Notes under the pieces: generated by a model | The model's input: only the letters and a program-made list of their open reading frames with translations | Databases searched by the model: none | Told to the model about the DNA's origin: nothing | Origin: Leucobacter sp. UCMA 4100 | GTDB lineage: Bacteria > Actinomycetota > Actinomycetes > Actinomycetales > Microbacteriaceae | Direction of reading: 5' to 3' | Length of the DNA: 64,000 nucleotides | Assembly (NCBI RefSeq): GCF_027853335.1 | Contig: NZ_JAFEUS010000002.1 | Coordinates: forward strand, 868,001-932,000 | Position numbers and translations under genes: made by a program | Part shown: piece by piece, positions 9,004-17,718 of the stretch | How positions within the stretch are numbered: position 1 is the first letter of the stretch | Layout: each line of letters starts with the position of its first letter

Positions 9004-9957
9004 CTAGAACGCGAAGCCGAGCCCCAGGGCAACGCCGTAGGCGAGGCCCGAGTAGCTCGTGAGCACGAGCACGAGAATGAGGTCTTTTGCGCTCTTGCCG
9101 AGCCACATGATGAGCAGGGCCGGAGCGACGAGCACGAGCACGAACCACGTGTAGACAAGGTTCGTGTGAAAGATTCCCCAGACGGCGGGAACCGCGAAGG
9201 GCAGCACGACGCACACGCTGTAGAAGATCTTGGCGCCGCGCTCTCCGAGTCGCACCGCGAGGGTCTTCTTGCCAGCGAGGCGGTCGGTCGGGATATCGCG
9301 AATGTTGTTGGCCATGAGCACCGCGACCGCGAAGAGTCCGACGCCGATGCCAGACACCCACGCCTCTTCGGTGATGAGGTCGGTTTGCAGCCACACGGTT
9401 CCGACGGTGGCGACGAGCCCGAAGAAGATGAAGACGAACACTTCGCCGAGGCCCGCGTAGCCGTAGGGGCGCTTGCCACCCGTGTAGAACCAGGCGGCGG
9501 CAATCGCGAGCACGCCAACGAGCAAGAACCACCAGCGCTCACTGAGCACCACGGCAACGGCCCCGGCAACGGCGGCGAGCGCGAAGAACACGAGCGCGGT
9601 CGCGAGCACGCGCTTCGGGTTCACGAGCCCCGAGGCGGTGAGCCGTGTGGGGCCGACCCGAAACTCGTCGGTGCCGCGAATGCCGTCGGAGTAGTCGTTC
9701 GAGAAGTTCACGCCGATTTGCAGCATGACCGCGACGGCGAGCGCGAGCAGCGTGAGGGTGAGCGAGAAGGCCTGCACCATGTGCGCGACGCCGGCGCCCG
9801 CGGCGACCGGAGCGACCGCGAGTGGCAGGGTGCGAATACGCGCGCCGCCGACCCAGTCGCGCCAGGTGATCGCGGGCGAGATGCCCATCTCGACGCGTTG
9901 CTCGGCGACAGCCCGTTTGGCCGGGTTTCCTGACCGACGCGGATCTTTTCGGCTCAC
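9004..9957 (-). CDS. menA: 1,4-dihydroxy-2-naphthoate polyprenyltransferase
   Basis: A UbiA-family membrane prenyltransferase that attaches the polyprenyl tail to 1,4-dihydroxy-2-naphthoate, giving demethylmenaquinone. The 317-residue protein has about eight to nine hydrophobic segments. The first Asp-rich motif NFSNDYSDGIRGTD (near residue 85) binds the prenyl diphosphate through Mg2+. The second is represented by NNIRDIPTDRLAGKK near residue 218. The GTG start overlaps the menE stop by 4 bases. It ends the menB-menE-menA minus-strand operon. Confidence 0.94.
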   Translation of the reverse strand: MSRKDPRRSGNPAKRAVAEQRVEMGISPAITWRDWVGGARIRTLPLAVAPVAAGAGVAHMVQAFSLTLTLLALAVAVMLQIGVNFSNDYSDGIRGTDEFRVGPTRLTASGLVNPKRVLATALVFFALAAVAGAVAVVLSERWWFLLVGVLAIAAAWFYTGGKRPYGYAGLGEVFVFIFFGLVATVGTVWLQTDLITEEAWVSGIGVGLFAVAVLMANNIRDIPTDRLAGKKTLAVRLGERGAKIFYSVCVVLPFAVPAVWGIFHTNLVYTWFVLVLVAPALLIMWLGKSAKDLILVLVLTSYSGLAYGVALGLGFAF

Positions 9958-11171
9958 TTCGTTTCCTTACTCTCAGCCCGTGGCAGATCACTGCCCGTCG
10001 CGCCGTCACGCTGAGGCTCTTGGAGCATCGCGGCGAGGCGCTGATAATCGTTTTTTCCGTTTGCGAGTCGCGGCAGCTCGTCGACGACAACGAGACGGCG
10101 GGGCGTTGCCGCCGGGCCGAGGTCGGCCTTCACCGCGCCCGCGAGCGCTTCGAAGCCGTCGCGCAGCGCGTCGCCGTCGGCAGTGCCGCCATCAGCGTTA
10201 TGACTAGGCGCCGCCACGATCGTCACCTGCGCGCCCCACGTGTCGTTGCGTTCTTCGAGCGCGGCGCTCTCGGCCCAGCCCGGCATCTCGTGCACGAGAG
10301 CCTCGACTCGGTCAAGCGAAACGTTCACGCCTCCCGAGATAAGCACCCGGTCGAGGCGGCCGGTGACCTGCAGCATTCCGCCGAGCAGCGAGCCTGCGTC
10401 GCCCGTGCGATACCAGCGCACGCCGTCTTCTTCGATGAACGTTTCGGCGGTGAGCCCGTCGTTATCGAGGTAGCCGAGCGCGAGCGAGGGGCCCGAGAGC
10501 TGAATCTCGCCGCCCCGAATGCGCATCTCGGTCTCGCCAATCTCGACCCCGTCGTAGACGACGCCGCCGCCCGTCTCGGTCATGCCGTAGGTGCGCACGA
10601 GTTTCAGGCCGAGACGGTGCGCCGCAGCTCGTATCTCGAGCGACACGGCCTGCCCGCCGACGAGCATGGCGTCGAAGCGCTGCAGCACGCGAAGCGCCTC
10701 CTCGTCACGCTCAGCGAGCTCGATCACGGCGCGCAGCTGCACCGGCACGAGCGAGACGTAGCGCCTGTCGGCTTCGAGCTGCAACGCGAGCCGAACGAGC
10801 TTCTCGGGGCTGAACTTACCGCTCACCACGAGCGGATCGGTGCCGGCAATAATCGACCGCGTGAGCATCTGCACGCCCGCGATGAGATGCGTGGGCAGGG
10901 CAATGATCCACTGCCCCGGCCCACCGAGAATCGCGTTGGTCGCCTCGGCGCTCGCCCGAATCGACTCGGCCGAGTGGGCGACGAACTTGGGCGATCCGCT
11001 CGAGCCAGAGGTGTGTATGACGAGCGCGCAGCCCTCGGCGACGTGCTCTGGCGAGGGAGTCTCGTCGCTTGCAATGGGTTGCACGGCAGGGCCGCTCGCG
11101 AGGGCCTCGGCGAGCGAGGCCATGAGCCAGAGGTGGTCGTGCGCGGGAATGCGGCGCAGTTCACTCATCAC
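9954..11171 (-). CDS. menE: o-Succinylbenzoate--CoA ligase
   Basis: An adenylate-forming enzyme that activates o-succinylbenzoate to its CoA thioester. The 405-residue product has the AMP-binding P-loop-like motif HTSGSSGSPK near residue 53, the YGMTETGGG motif near 215, and the YRTGDAG hinge region. The final Lys-containing element is NGKNDYQ near the C-terminus. It is shorter than long acyl-CoA synthetases but usual for actinobacterial MenE. GTG 11171 is immediately followed by ATG 11168, and either may be used; AGGGG lies upstream. It lies 5 bases after menB and overlaps menA by 4 bases. Confidence 0.92.
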   Translation of the reverse strand: MMSELRRIPAHDHLWLMASLAEALASGPAVQPIASDETPSPEHVAEGCALVIHTSGSSGSPKFVAHSAESIRASAEATNAILGGPGQWIIALPTHLIAGVQMLTRSIIAGTDPLVVSGKFSPEKLVRLALQLEADRRYVSLVPVQLRAVIELAERDEEALRVLQRFDAMLVGGQAVSLEIRAAAHRLGLKLVRTYGMTETGGGVVYDGVEIGETEMRIRGGEIQLSGPSLALGYLDNDGLTAETFIEEDGVRWYRTGDAGSLLGGMLQVTGRLDRVLISGGVNVSLDRVEALVHEMPGWAESAALEERNDTWGAQVTIVAAPSHNADGGTADGDALRDGFEALAGAVKADLGPAATPRRLVVVDELPRLANGKNDYQRLAAMLQEPQRDGATGSDLPRAESKETK

Positions 11172-11176
11172 GGCCC

Positions 11177-12085
11177 CTAGAAGTGGTACGGGAAGGGCGA
11201 CCAGTCGGGATCGCGCTTTTCGAGGAACGAGTCGCGGCCCTCAACGGCCTCGTCGGTGCCGTAGGCGAGACGCGTGGCCTCACCCGCGAAGAGCTGCTGC
11301 CCCACGAGCCCGTCATCAACCGCGTTGAAGGCGTACTTGAGCATGCGAATGGCGGTGGGCGACTTGCCAAGAATCTCACGCGCCCACTCGATGCCAGTCG
11401 TTTCGAGCTCGGAGTGCGGCACAACCGCGTTCACGGCGCCCATCTCGTAGGCACGCTGCGCCGAGTACTCGCGGGCGAGGAAGAAGATCTCGCGAGCGTT
11501 CTTCTGCCCGATCTGCTTCGCGAAGTAGGCGCTGCCGTAGCCCGCGTCGAACGAGCCGACGTCGGCGTCGGTCTGCTTAAACTTCGCGTGCTCCTCTGAG
11601 GCGATCGAGAGGTCACACACGACGTTGAGCGAGTGCCCGCCGCCGGCCGCCCAGCCTGGAACGAGCGCGATCACAACCTTGGGCATGAAGCGAATGAGGC
11701 GCTGCACCTCGAGAATGTGCAGCCGCCCCGAGCGGGCCTGATCGATGTCGCTTGCCTGCTCAGAGTCAGAGTAGCGGTAGCCGTCGCGGCCACGAATGCG
11801 CTGGTCACCGCCCGAACAAAACGCCCAGCCGCCGTCTTTGGGGCTCGGGCCGTTGCCGGTGAGCAGCACTACGCCGATGCGCGGGTTGACGCGGGCACGC
11901 TCGAGCGCGTCGTACAGCTCGTCGACCGTGTGGGGTCGAAACGCGTTGCGCACCTCGGGCCGGTTAAAGGCGATGCGCGCGATGCGTGAATCGAGCGAAA
12001 CGTGCGAGGTGATGTCGGTATACCGCTCGGCCCCCTCGGCCAGCTGCCATACCGATGCGTCAAAGAGTTCAGATACGACCGTCAT
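11177..12085 (-). CDS. menB: 1,4-dihydroxy-2-naphthoyl-CoA synthase
   Basis: A crotonase-fold enzyme that closes the second ring of the naphthoquinone from o-succinylbenzoyl-CoA. The product is about 302 residues from ATG 12085; the frame extends 7 codons further to a GTG, but the conserved N-terminus TVVSELFD supports 12085. The oxyanion-hole segment is GWAAGGGHSLNVVCDL, and a later active-site segment is DVGSFDAGYGS. The C-terminus DWSPFPYHF is characteristic of MenB. It is the first gene of the menB-menE-menA operon and is divergent from the amino-acid decarboxylase. Confidence 0.95.
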   Translation of the reverse strand: MTVVSELFDASVWQLAEGAERYTDITSHVSLDSRIARIAFNRPEVRNAFRPHTVDELYDALERARVNPRIGVVLLTGNGPSPKDGGWAFCSGGDQRIRGRDGYRYSDSEQASDIDQARSGRLHILEVQRLIRFMPKVVIALVPGWAAGGGHSLNVVCDLSIASEEHAKFKQTDADVGSFDAGYGSAYFAKQIGQKNAREIFFLAREYSAQRAYEMGAVNAVVPHSELETTGIEWAREILGKSPTAIRMLKYAFNAVDDGLVGQQLFAGEATRLAYGTDEAVEGRDSFLEKRDPDWSPFPYHF

Positions 12086-12249
12086 ACCCCTCACTCTACC
12101 CGTCACAACGCGTCACATTGTTGGCACGATACGCACCGTATACGGGTTCGGGCACAGAAAGTCGCTAAACTTTGCTACAACTTATGCGGTGCCGCATCGG
12201 TCGCGCCAGTGGCGCTTCTCACTTCCAACGCTGGAAAGGTTTTCTAGGC

Positions 12250-15030
12250 ATGTTAGACGATCAAACCAACCTCGTACGTTCAATCGGACAGTCAAGCGAG
12301 GGCGTGATCACCGTGCCGACAGACGAAGAGCAGTGGCTTGGCCCCTACTCGGGAATGCCATCGAGCCCCTGGCGGGCAAGAAGCGACGCATGGGAGTACA
12401 CGCGCTATTTCGTGAAACTACTCGCCCTGGGCGGCGCCGACGTGAGCGACCAGACCACCATCACCGAGCTCTTTCGCTCACTGCGCGCACTCGAGACCAT
12501 CGAGTTCTACTGGGCGGGCATCGGCCAGCGCCAGGTGCGCGAGATTCGCGAGCAGATCGAGCATGGCCAGTTCTCGCTCGCGCTCGACCATGTGCGCAGC
12601 GCGATGCAGGGCATGAAGGGCTACATCAATAGCGACTTCGAAGACCACGACCTGCCGCCGCTCTCTGAAGAAGATGCGCCCCAGCACGGTGACCCCTCGC
12701 GCAAGAAGTTCGAGGTGCTCGTCATCGACCAGATGTCTGAGAACGACAAAGAGATCTACGAGCAAGAGGTGCGCTCGCTTCGCACCCCGGGCGACGCCTT
12801 CATCTACGACGTCGTCATCGTGCCATCGGCCGAAGACGCCGTGGCGGCCGTGCTCACGAACCCCAACATTCTCGCGGTCATCATGCGCCCCGGTTTCAGC
12901 GACCACACGAAGCAGCCGCTCAGCCGCGACTTGAAAGAGACGATCGAGTACGTCCAGTCGCAGGTGAGCGATGATCCGCTCGCACAAAGCAGCGATCTCG
13001 GCTCGGTGCAGCGCGTGCTCACCCTCGCAAACACGCTGAAGCGCGTGCGCCCCGAACTCGACCTGTACCTCGTTGCCGGCGCCCACATCGAAGACCTCGC
13101 GGGCCAGCTCACCCGCCGCTTTCGCCGCGTCTTCCGCCGCGAAGACCAGCTCGAGCTACACCTCTCGTTGCTGCGCCGCATCGCGCACCTCTACGACACC
13201 CCCTTCTTCAACGCGATTCAGGAGCACGCGCGCCGCCCGGCAGGCGTGTTTCACGCGCTGCCGATTTCTCGAGGCGGATCAGTCGTCGACTCGAAGTGGA
13301 TCACCGACCTGGTCGACTTCTACGGCTTGAACCTCCTGCTCGCCGAAACCAGCGCGACCTCGGGTGGCCTTGATTCGCTGCTCTCGCCCGTCGGTGCCAT
13401 TAAGAAGGCCCAGGCCCTCGCCGCGCGCGCGTTCGGGGCCAAGCGCACCTACTTCGTCACGAACGGCACCTCGACCGCAAACAAGATCGTGCACCAGGCG
13501 ATCGTTGCGCCGGGCGACGTCGTGCTCGTCGACCGCAACTGCCACAAGTCGCACCACCACGCGCTCATGCTCTCTGGCGCGCAGGTCTCGTACCTCGACG
13601 CCTACCCGCTCAACGACTTCGCGTTCTACGGCGCCGTGCCGCTCGACCGCATCAAGCAGATTCTGCTCGACTACCGCGCGCAGGGCCGCCTCGACCAGGT
13701 CAAGATGATCACCCTCACGAACTGCACGTTCGACGGCATCGTCTACGACCCCATTCGCGTCATGGAAGAATGCCTCGCGATCAAGCCTGACCTCGTGTTC
13801 CTGTGGGACGAGGCCTGGTTCGCGTTCGCGGCCTTTCACCCGGTCACCCGCCGCCGCACCGCCATGGCCGCGGCACAGTACCTCGAGGGCCACCTCAAAG
13901 ACCCGGCCTACGCTGAGCGCTACGAAGAGCAGCGCTCGCGCCTGTTCGACACGAACGGCGACCCGCTGAGCGACGAGGTGTGGCTGAACGAACGCCTCAT
14001 TCCCTCGCCCGACGCCCGAGTGCGCGTGTACGCGACCCACTCGACGCACAAGACGCTCACGGCTCTGCGCCAGGGCTCGATGGTTCACGTGTACGACCAG
14101 GACTTCGTGCGCCTGAGCGAGGCCGCGTTCAACGAGGCCTACATGACGCACACCTCGACGTCGCCGAACTACCAGATTCTCGCGTCGCTCGACCTCGGCC
14201 GCCGTCAGGTCGAGCTCGAAGGGTTCGAGCTCGTGCAGCGCCAGCTCGACCTCGCGACGAGCCTCGCGCAGGCCATCACCCGCAACCCGGTACTGCGCAA
14301 CACTTTCAAGGTACTCACCGCCTACGACCTCATTCCCGGCGAATACCGCGGATCGCAGCGCCCCCTGCCCCACAGCGACAGCCTTGCCGACATGTGGGAG
14401 GCGTGGGACACCGAAGAGTTCGTCGTCGACCCGAGCCGCATCACGATCGAGATCAGCCGCACAGGCGTCGACGGCGACACGTTCAAGTACACGCACCTCA
14501 TGGACCGTTACGGCATTCAGGTCAACAAGACGAGCCGCAACACCGTGCTCTTCATGACGAACATCGGCACCACACGCTCAGGCGTCGCCTACCTCATTGA
14601 GGTACTGCTCAAGCTCGCCGACCTTTTCGCCGAGGAGCAGCTCGAGAACGGCCACGGCGTTGCGCCAGATGAGGAGATCCCGCCGCTGCCCGACTTCAGC
14701 GCCTTCGCGCCCGAGTACCGCGGCGCTGGCGACCTGCCCGACGGCGACCTGCGCACCGCCTTCTTCAAGGGCCAGGACAACCGCCAGGTGCAGTACCGCA
14801 AGGGCCCCGAGCTGCTCGCCGAAATCGATGCCGGCCGCTCACCCGTCTCGGCCGGCTTCGTCACCCCCTACCCACCCGGGTTCCCGGTGCTCGTTCCCGG
14901 CCAGATCATCACGCGCGACGTGCTCGAGTTCATGAGCGCGCTCGACACCCGCGAGATCCACGGCTACGACGCGACCCGCGGCTACCGCGTGATCGTGGGC
15001 ACGGAGGCGCTGCCGGGCGCAGACGTGTAG
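12250..15030 (+). CDS. Orn/Lys/Arg-type PLP decarboxylase, long form
   Basis: A fold-type I PLP enzyme of the Orn/Lys/Arg decarboxylase major-domain family, 926 residues. An N-terminal ~170-residue helical extension precedes a wing/response-regulator-like domain (FEVLVIDQMSENDKE near 155). The PLP domain follows, with NCHKSHHHA near 435, the PLP-ring Asp in FLWDEAWFAF (D520) and the Schiff-base Lys in THSTHKT (K601). Enterobacterial homologues are ~710-755 residues, so about 170 residues are extra. Substrate (Lys, Orn or Arg) cannot be decided by eye. The frame opens at 12172, but ATG 12250 has GGAAAGG upstream and is preferred. It sits inside the menaquinone locus without a visible biochemical link. 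Confidence 0.88.
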   Translation: MLDDQTNLVRSIGQSSEGVITVPTDEEQWLGPYSGMPSSPWRARSDAWEYTRYFVKLLALGGADVSDQTTITELFRSLRALETIEFYWAGIGQRQVREIREQIEHGQFSLALDHVRSAMQGMKGYINSDFEDHDLPPLSEEDAPQHGDPSRKKFEVLVIDQMSENDKEIYEQEVRSLRTPGDAFIYDVVIVPSAEDAVAAVLTNPNILAVIMRPGFSDHTKQPLSRDLKETIEYVQSQVSDDPLAQSSDLGSVQRVLTLANTLKRVRPELDLYLVAGAHIEDLAGQLTRRFRRVFRREDQLELHLSLLRRIAHLYDTPFFNAIQEHARRPAGVFHALPISRGGSVVDSKWITDLVDFYGLNLLLAETSATSGGLDSLLSPVGAIKKAQALAARAFGAKRTYFVTNGTSTANKIVHQAIVAPGDVVLVDRNCHKSHHHALMLSGAQVSYLDAYPLNDFAFYGAVPLDRIKQILLDYRAQGRLDQVKMITLTNCTFDGIVYDPIRVMEECLAIKPDLVFLWDEAWFAFAAFHPVTRRRTAMAAAQYLEGHLKDPAYAERYEEQRSRLFDTNGDPLSDEVWLNERLIPSPDARVRVYATHSTHKTLTALRQGSMVHVYDQDFVRLSEAAFNEAYMTHTSTSPNYQILASLDLGRRQVELEGFELVQRQLDLATSLAQAITRNPVLRNTFKVLTAYDLIPGEYRGSQRPLPHSDSLADMWEAWDTEEFVVDPSRITIEISRTGVDGDTFKYTHLMDRYGIQVNKTSRNTVLFMTNIGTTRSGVAYLIEVLLKLADLFAEEQLENGHGVAPDEEIPPLPDFSAFAPEYRGAGDLPDGDLRTAFFKGQDNRQVQYRKGPELLAEIDAGRSPVSAGFVTPYPPGFPVLVPGQIITRDVLEFMSALDTREIHGYDATRGYRVIVGTEALPGADV

Positions 15031-15051
15031 GGGGCGTTGCCGGGCGCTCTG

Positions 15052-15079
15052 GGCGGGGCGCTCTTGGCGGGGCGCTCTT
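15052..15079. repeat. 14-bp tandem duplication
   Basis: Two head-to-tail copies of GGCGGGGCGCTCTT follow the decarboxylase stop codon. They lie in the 314-base intergenic stretch 15031-15344, which otherwise holds only the palindrome at 15150-15233. Confidence 0.8.
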
Positions 15080-15149
15080 GGCCCGGGGACTGCTTGCGCG
15101 GTCTGGGGCTGGGGCGATCCGCCGCGGTTTTTGGGGCGCCCTCCCATTT

Positions 15150-15233
15150 CGCCGAGGGAGCACCGCTTCGCCGAGAGTGCACGGGAATCGCGCGATTTCG
15201 ATGCGCTTTCGACGAACTCGTGCTCCCTCGGCG
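15150..15233. repeat. Long-range intergenic palindrome, family 3
   Basis: Arms CGCCGAGGGAGCAC (15150-15163) and GTGCTCCCTCGGCG (15220-15233) are perfect complements separated by 56 bases. A degenerate direct copy of the left arm follows at about 15169. The element lies between the decarboxylase and menC. It is structurally like the other intergenic palindromes in the window but has a different sequence, and no second copy was found. Confidence 0.75.
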
Positions 15234-15344
15234 CACCAGGTACCGGCGCACGGCACCAGGCACGGCACGGCGCGGCGAGACCGGCAGCCGCCGCCTCAAC
15301 GCCAGCCGAAAGCGGCGCGAGATCCGAAGTTCTAGACTGGTCGC

Positions 15345-16373
15345 ATGATCGCCGAACGCCCCGAGACTCAGCCCCTGCCCCGCCCCTCGTTTGACGAGGT
15401 TCGGGAACGGGCGCGCGTCGTTTCGATCCCGACGCGCACGCGCTTTCGCGGGGTGACCGAGCGCGAGGCACTCATTATCGAGGGGCCCGAGCGGTTCAGC
15501 GAGTTCTCGCCGTTTCCCGAGTATGCCGATGCCGAGGCAGCGACCTGGCTCGCGGCCGCGCTCGAGTACGGCTGGTCGGCCGGGTTGCCGATGGCGCCGC
15601 GTGACCGGGTCGAGGTGAACGCGACGATTCCCGCGATCGGGCCCGATGCCGTGGCCCCGCTGCTCGCGTCGTTCGACGGGTGCACGACCGTCAAGGTCAA
15701 GGTCGCCGAGCGCGGCCAGAACCTCGACGACGACGTGGCCCGCGTGCGCCGGGTGCGCGAGCTCATGGGCCCCGAGGCGCGCGTGCGCATCGACGCGAAC
15801 GCCGGCTGGAGCTACAACGAAGCCATCACCGCCCTACGCGCGCTTGCCCCCTTCGACCTCGACTACGCCGAGCAGCCCTGCGCCCAGGTCTCAGACCTCG
15901 CCCGGCTGCGTGAGGCGCTCTCTGCCGGGCCCACGCCTCACGTACGCATCGCGGCTGACGAGAGTGTGCGCAAGGCTGACGATCCGCTGGCTGTCGCGAG
16001 GGCCGGGGCTGCCGATCTGCTCGTCGTCAAAGCGCAGCCGCTCGGCGGAATCACCCGCGCCCGCGAGATCATTCTCGAGGCTGGCCTGCCGGTCGTCGTG
16101 TCGAGCGCGCTTGACACCTCCGTCGGAATCTCCATGGGCGCCCACCTCGCCGCCTCCCTGCCCGACGGCGTGCTCGATGGCCCGTGCGGCCTCGCGACCG
16201 TCTCGCTGCTCGCGGGCGACGTCGTGCGCGATTCGCTCGTTCCCTCGGGCGGATCGATCGCCGTTCACACCCCCGTCGTGGAGGCCGAGCTCGTCGACCG
16301 CTTCGCCGCGTCGCCCGAGCGCGAAGCCTGGTGGATCGCCCGGCTCGAACGCTGCCACGCGTTGCTCGGGTGA
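15345..16373 (+). CDS. menC: o-Succinylbenzoate synthase
   Basis: An enolase-superfamily dehydratase that makes o-succinylbenzoate from SHCHC. The 342-residue product shows the expected acid/base and metal residues: the VKVKVAE strand with the KxK pair near residue 115, IDANAGW with the first metal Asp near 149, YAEQPC with the second Glu near 176, and AADESVR with the third ligand near 205. VVKAQPLGG follows, with the second catalytic Lys. It starts at ATG 15345, 314 bases after the decarboxylase. It is separate from the minus-strand men operon. Confidence 0.93.
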   Translation: MIAERPETQPLPRPSFDEVRERARVVSIPTRTRFRGVTEREALIIEGPERFSEFSPFPEYADAEAATWLAAALEYGWSAGLPMAPRDRVEVNATIPAIGPDAVAPLLASFDGCTTVKVKVAERGQNLDDDVARVRRVRELMGPEARVRIDANAGWSYNEAITALRALAPFDLDYAEQPCAQVSDLARLREALSAGPTPHVRIAADESVRKADDPLAVARAGAADLLVVKAQPLGGITRAREIILEAGLPVVVSSALDTSVGISMGAHLAASLPDGVLDGPCGLATVSLLAGDVVRDSLVPSGGSIAVHTPVVEAELVDRFAASPEREAWWIARLERCHALLG

Positions 16374-16385
16374 GGTGCGGGGGTC

Positions 16386-16462
16386 GGTGGTTGCGAGGGC
16401 TTGTGGTTGCGACGGGCTGGTGGTTGCGAGGGGCCGGTGGTTGCGAGGGCTGGTGATTCGGC
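16386..16462. repeat. Imperfect short tandem repeat array
   Basis: About four imperfect copies of GGTGGTTGCGAGGGC, spaced 19-20 bases apart, lie directly after the menC stop. Copies vary by single bases (GCGAC, GGGGCC). The copies are too variable and too close for a CRISPR array. Confidence 0.75.
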
Positions 16463-16527
16463 ACCTGCGATGATCCGCTGTGGATAACTTATGCGGGCCC
16501 CAGTGATCAACACATACGCTCGGGGAC

Positions 16528-17553
16528 ATGCATATCGACAGCCCTACCCCGCGCCCCGCGTTCCTCGCGGGCGAGCGCGACCAGTACGGGCTCAGCCGAT
16601 ACGCCGTGTATCGGGGCTCGGTCGAGAAGCCGTTTCACGGCGTGCGGGCTTTGCCGAGTGAGCATCCGCGTCGTCGAATGCACCAGGAGGAGCTTCTTGC
16701 CGAGCGGGCTACGTTCTTTGCCACGAAGATGAAACCGCACAGCGCTTTTAGTCACGTGACTGCGCTCGCGCTGTACGGGTGCCCTATTGTGCCCGGCGGG
16801 GCGCTTCGCGATGAGGTGGGGCGCGGTGGCGATTTGCGGGGTGATGGAGTGCTGCGGGGCGATGAGTCACGGCGCGGTGGCGGTTCGCGGGGCGATGGCC
16901 TACTGCGGCGCGACAGTGTGCGGGATGACGAACTGCTGCACGTGACGGTTCCGTTTGAAGCATCTCGCCCCAGGGAACCGGGTGTCGTTGGGCACCGCAG
17001 CCGGGCAGCGTTTTCGGTGCGGCAGGTTCGGGGGCTTCCGCTCGTCTCGCCGTTCACAGGGTTATTGCAGAGCTCGACGATGCTCAGCGAGCTTGAACTC
17101 ATCGTGATGGCTGACCATTTCATTACGCAGGGTGCGGGCGGGGCCACCGTCGCACTCGAACAGCTCAGGCGTCTCGCGAGTGAAACTTCGGCGGGCGGGG
17201 CCAAGAGGCTGCGCCGCGCTCTCGAGCACGCTCGTGTTGGCGCGGAGTCTCGCTACGAAACGCTCCTGCGACTCGAACTCGTGCACCGCGGCTTTACTGA
17301 TCTCGAGCCACAGTTCGTCATTCACGATGATGCCGGTTTCGTGGGGCGCTTCGACCTCGTAAGCCGCAAACGCTTGGCGATCTTTGAGTACGACGGGCAG
17401 CAGCATCGCACCAACCACCGACAGTACATCACCGACATGCAGCGACTCGACCGTGCCCGGCTGCTCGGGTATCGCGTGCTCCGGTTCCACTTCGACGATT
17501 TCGCGGTGGGTTCGCGCGCGATCGGCACCAAACTCACGCAATTCGACCTCTGA
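16528..17553 (+). CDS. DUF559 / Vsr-like endonuclease-domain protein
   Basis: A 341-residue protein. The C-terminal ~110 residues match the DUF559 (Vsr-like, PD-(D/E)XK) domain: GRFDLVSRKRLAIFEYDGQQHR contains the acidic residues and EYDG-H motif, followed by DRARLLGYRVLRF. The N-terminal half resembles the AbiEi-like helical region often fused to DUF559 in Actinobacteria. Residues ~92-132 are a low-complexity Gly/Arg/Asp insertion made of imperfect DNA repeats. ATG 16528 follows GGGGAC. The biological role of this fusion is not established; an orphan toxin-like or DNA-processing nuclease is possible. Confidence 0.75.
   Translation: MHIDSPTPRPAFLAGERDQYGLSRYAVYRGSVEKPFHGVRALPSEHPRRRMHQEELLAERATFFATKMKPHSAFSHVTALALYGCPIVPGGALRDEVGRGGDLRGDGVLRGDESRRGGGSRGDGLLRRDSVRDDELLHVTVPFEASRPREPGVVGHRSRAAFSVRQVRGLPLVSPFTGLLQSSTMLSELELIVMADHFITQGAGGATVALEQLRRLASETSAGGAKRLRRALEHARVGAESRYETLLRLELVHRGFTDLEPQFVIHDDAGFVGRFDLVSRKRLAIFEYDGQQHRTNHRQYITDMQRLDRARLLGYRVLRFHFDDFAVGSRAIGTKLTQFDL
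16801..16921 (+). repeat. Imperfect repeats inside the DUF559 gene
   Basis: GCGCGGTGGCG, GCGGGGYGATG and CTGCGGSGCGA recur at about 60-base intervals (two rounds). They encode the Gly/Arg/Asp-rich stretch with RGGDLRGDG and RGGGSRGDG. The frame is kept throughout, so this is an in-frame expansion. Confidence 0.7.
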
Positions 17554-17676
17554 CCGGCGCACCCTGGCACTCCCGCGTGGCTCGTGCCGGTGTAGGGGGC
17601 TGGCGCCCTGCCAGTTGGGGTAGGTGCGCTATGCCCGCCAGTCCCGCCAACCCCGACCCGGTATGCTCCGACGCAT

Positions 17677-17696
17677 CGTGTGGTCAAAAAGTGTCG
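17677..17696. repeat. Half copy of family 2 palindrome
   Basis: CGTGTGGTCAAAAAGTGTCG matches the left arms at 22091 and 32045, but no complementary right arm follows. The sequence runs straight into the end of the IS30 remnant, and the missing arm is not found on the far side of the IS region. This suggests that transposition or deletion split the element. Confidence 0.75.
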
Positions 17697-17718
17697 TTTA
17701 TCGGGGCGGTTTTAGCAG

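Noticed and set aside
10020-11180. Long open frame antisense to menE (plus strand)
   Set aside because: No domain is recognisable, and menE has all adenylate-forming motifs plus overlaps with menA.
12086-12249. Riboswitch or attenuator before the decarboxylase
   Set aside because: No lysine-riboswitch-like core or terminator/antiterminator pair can be drawn in this short divergent gap.
13279-14496. Long open frame antisense to the decarboxylase (about 405 codons, minus strand)
   Set aside because: Its composition (Val/Arg/Glu/His) is the usual shadow of a high-GC gene read in reverse, and the sense strand has clear PLP-enzyme motifs.
16386-16462. Repeat array considered as CRISPR
   Set aside because: Units are imperfect, 15 bases long with 4-6 base gaps, and no cas genes are present.
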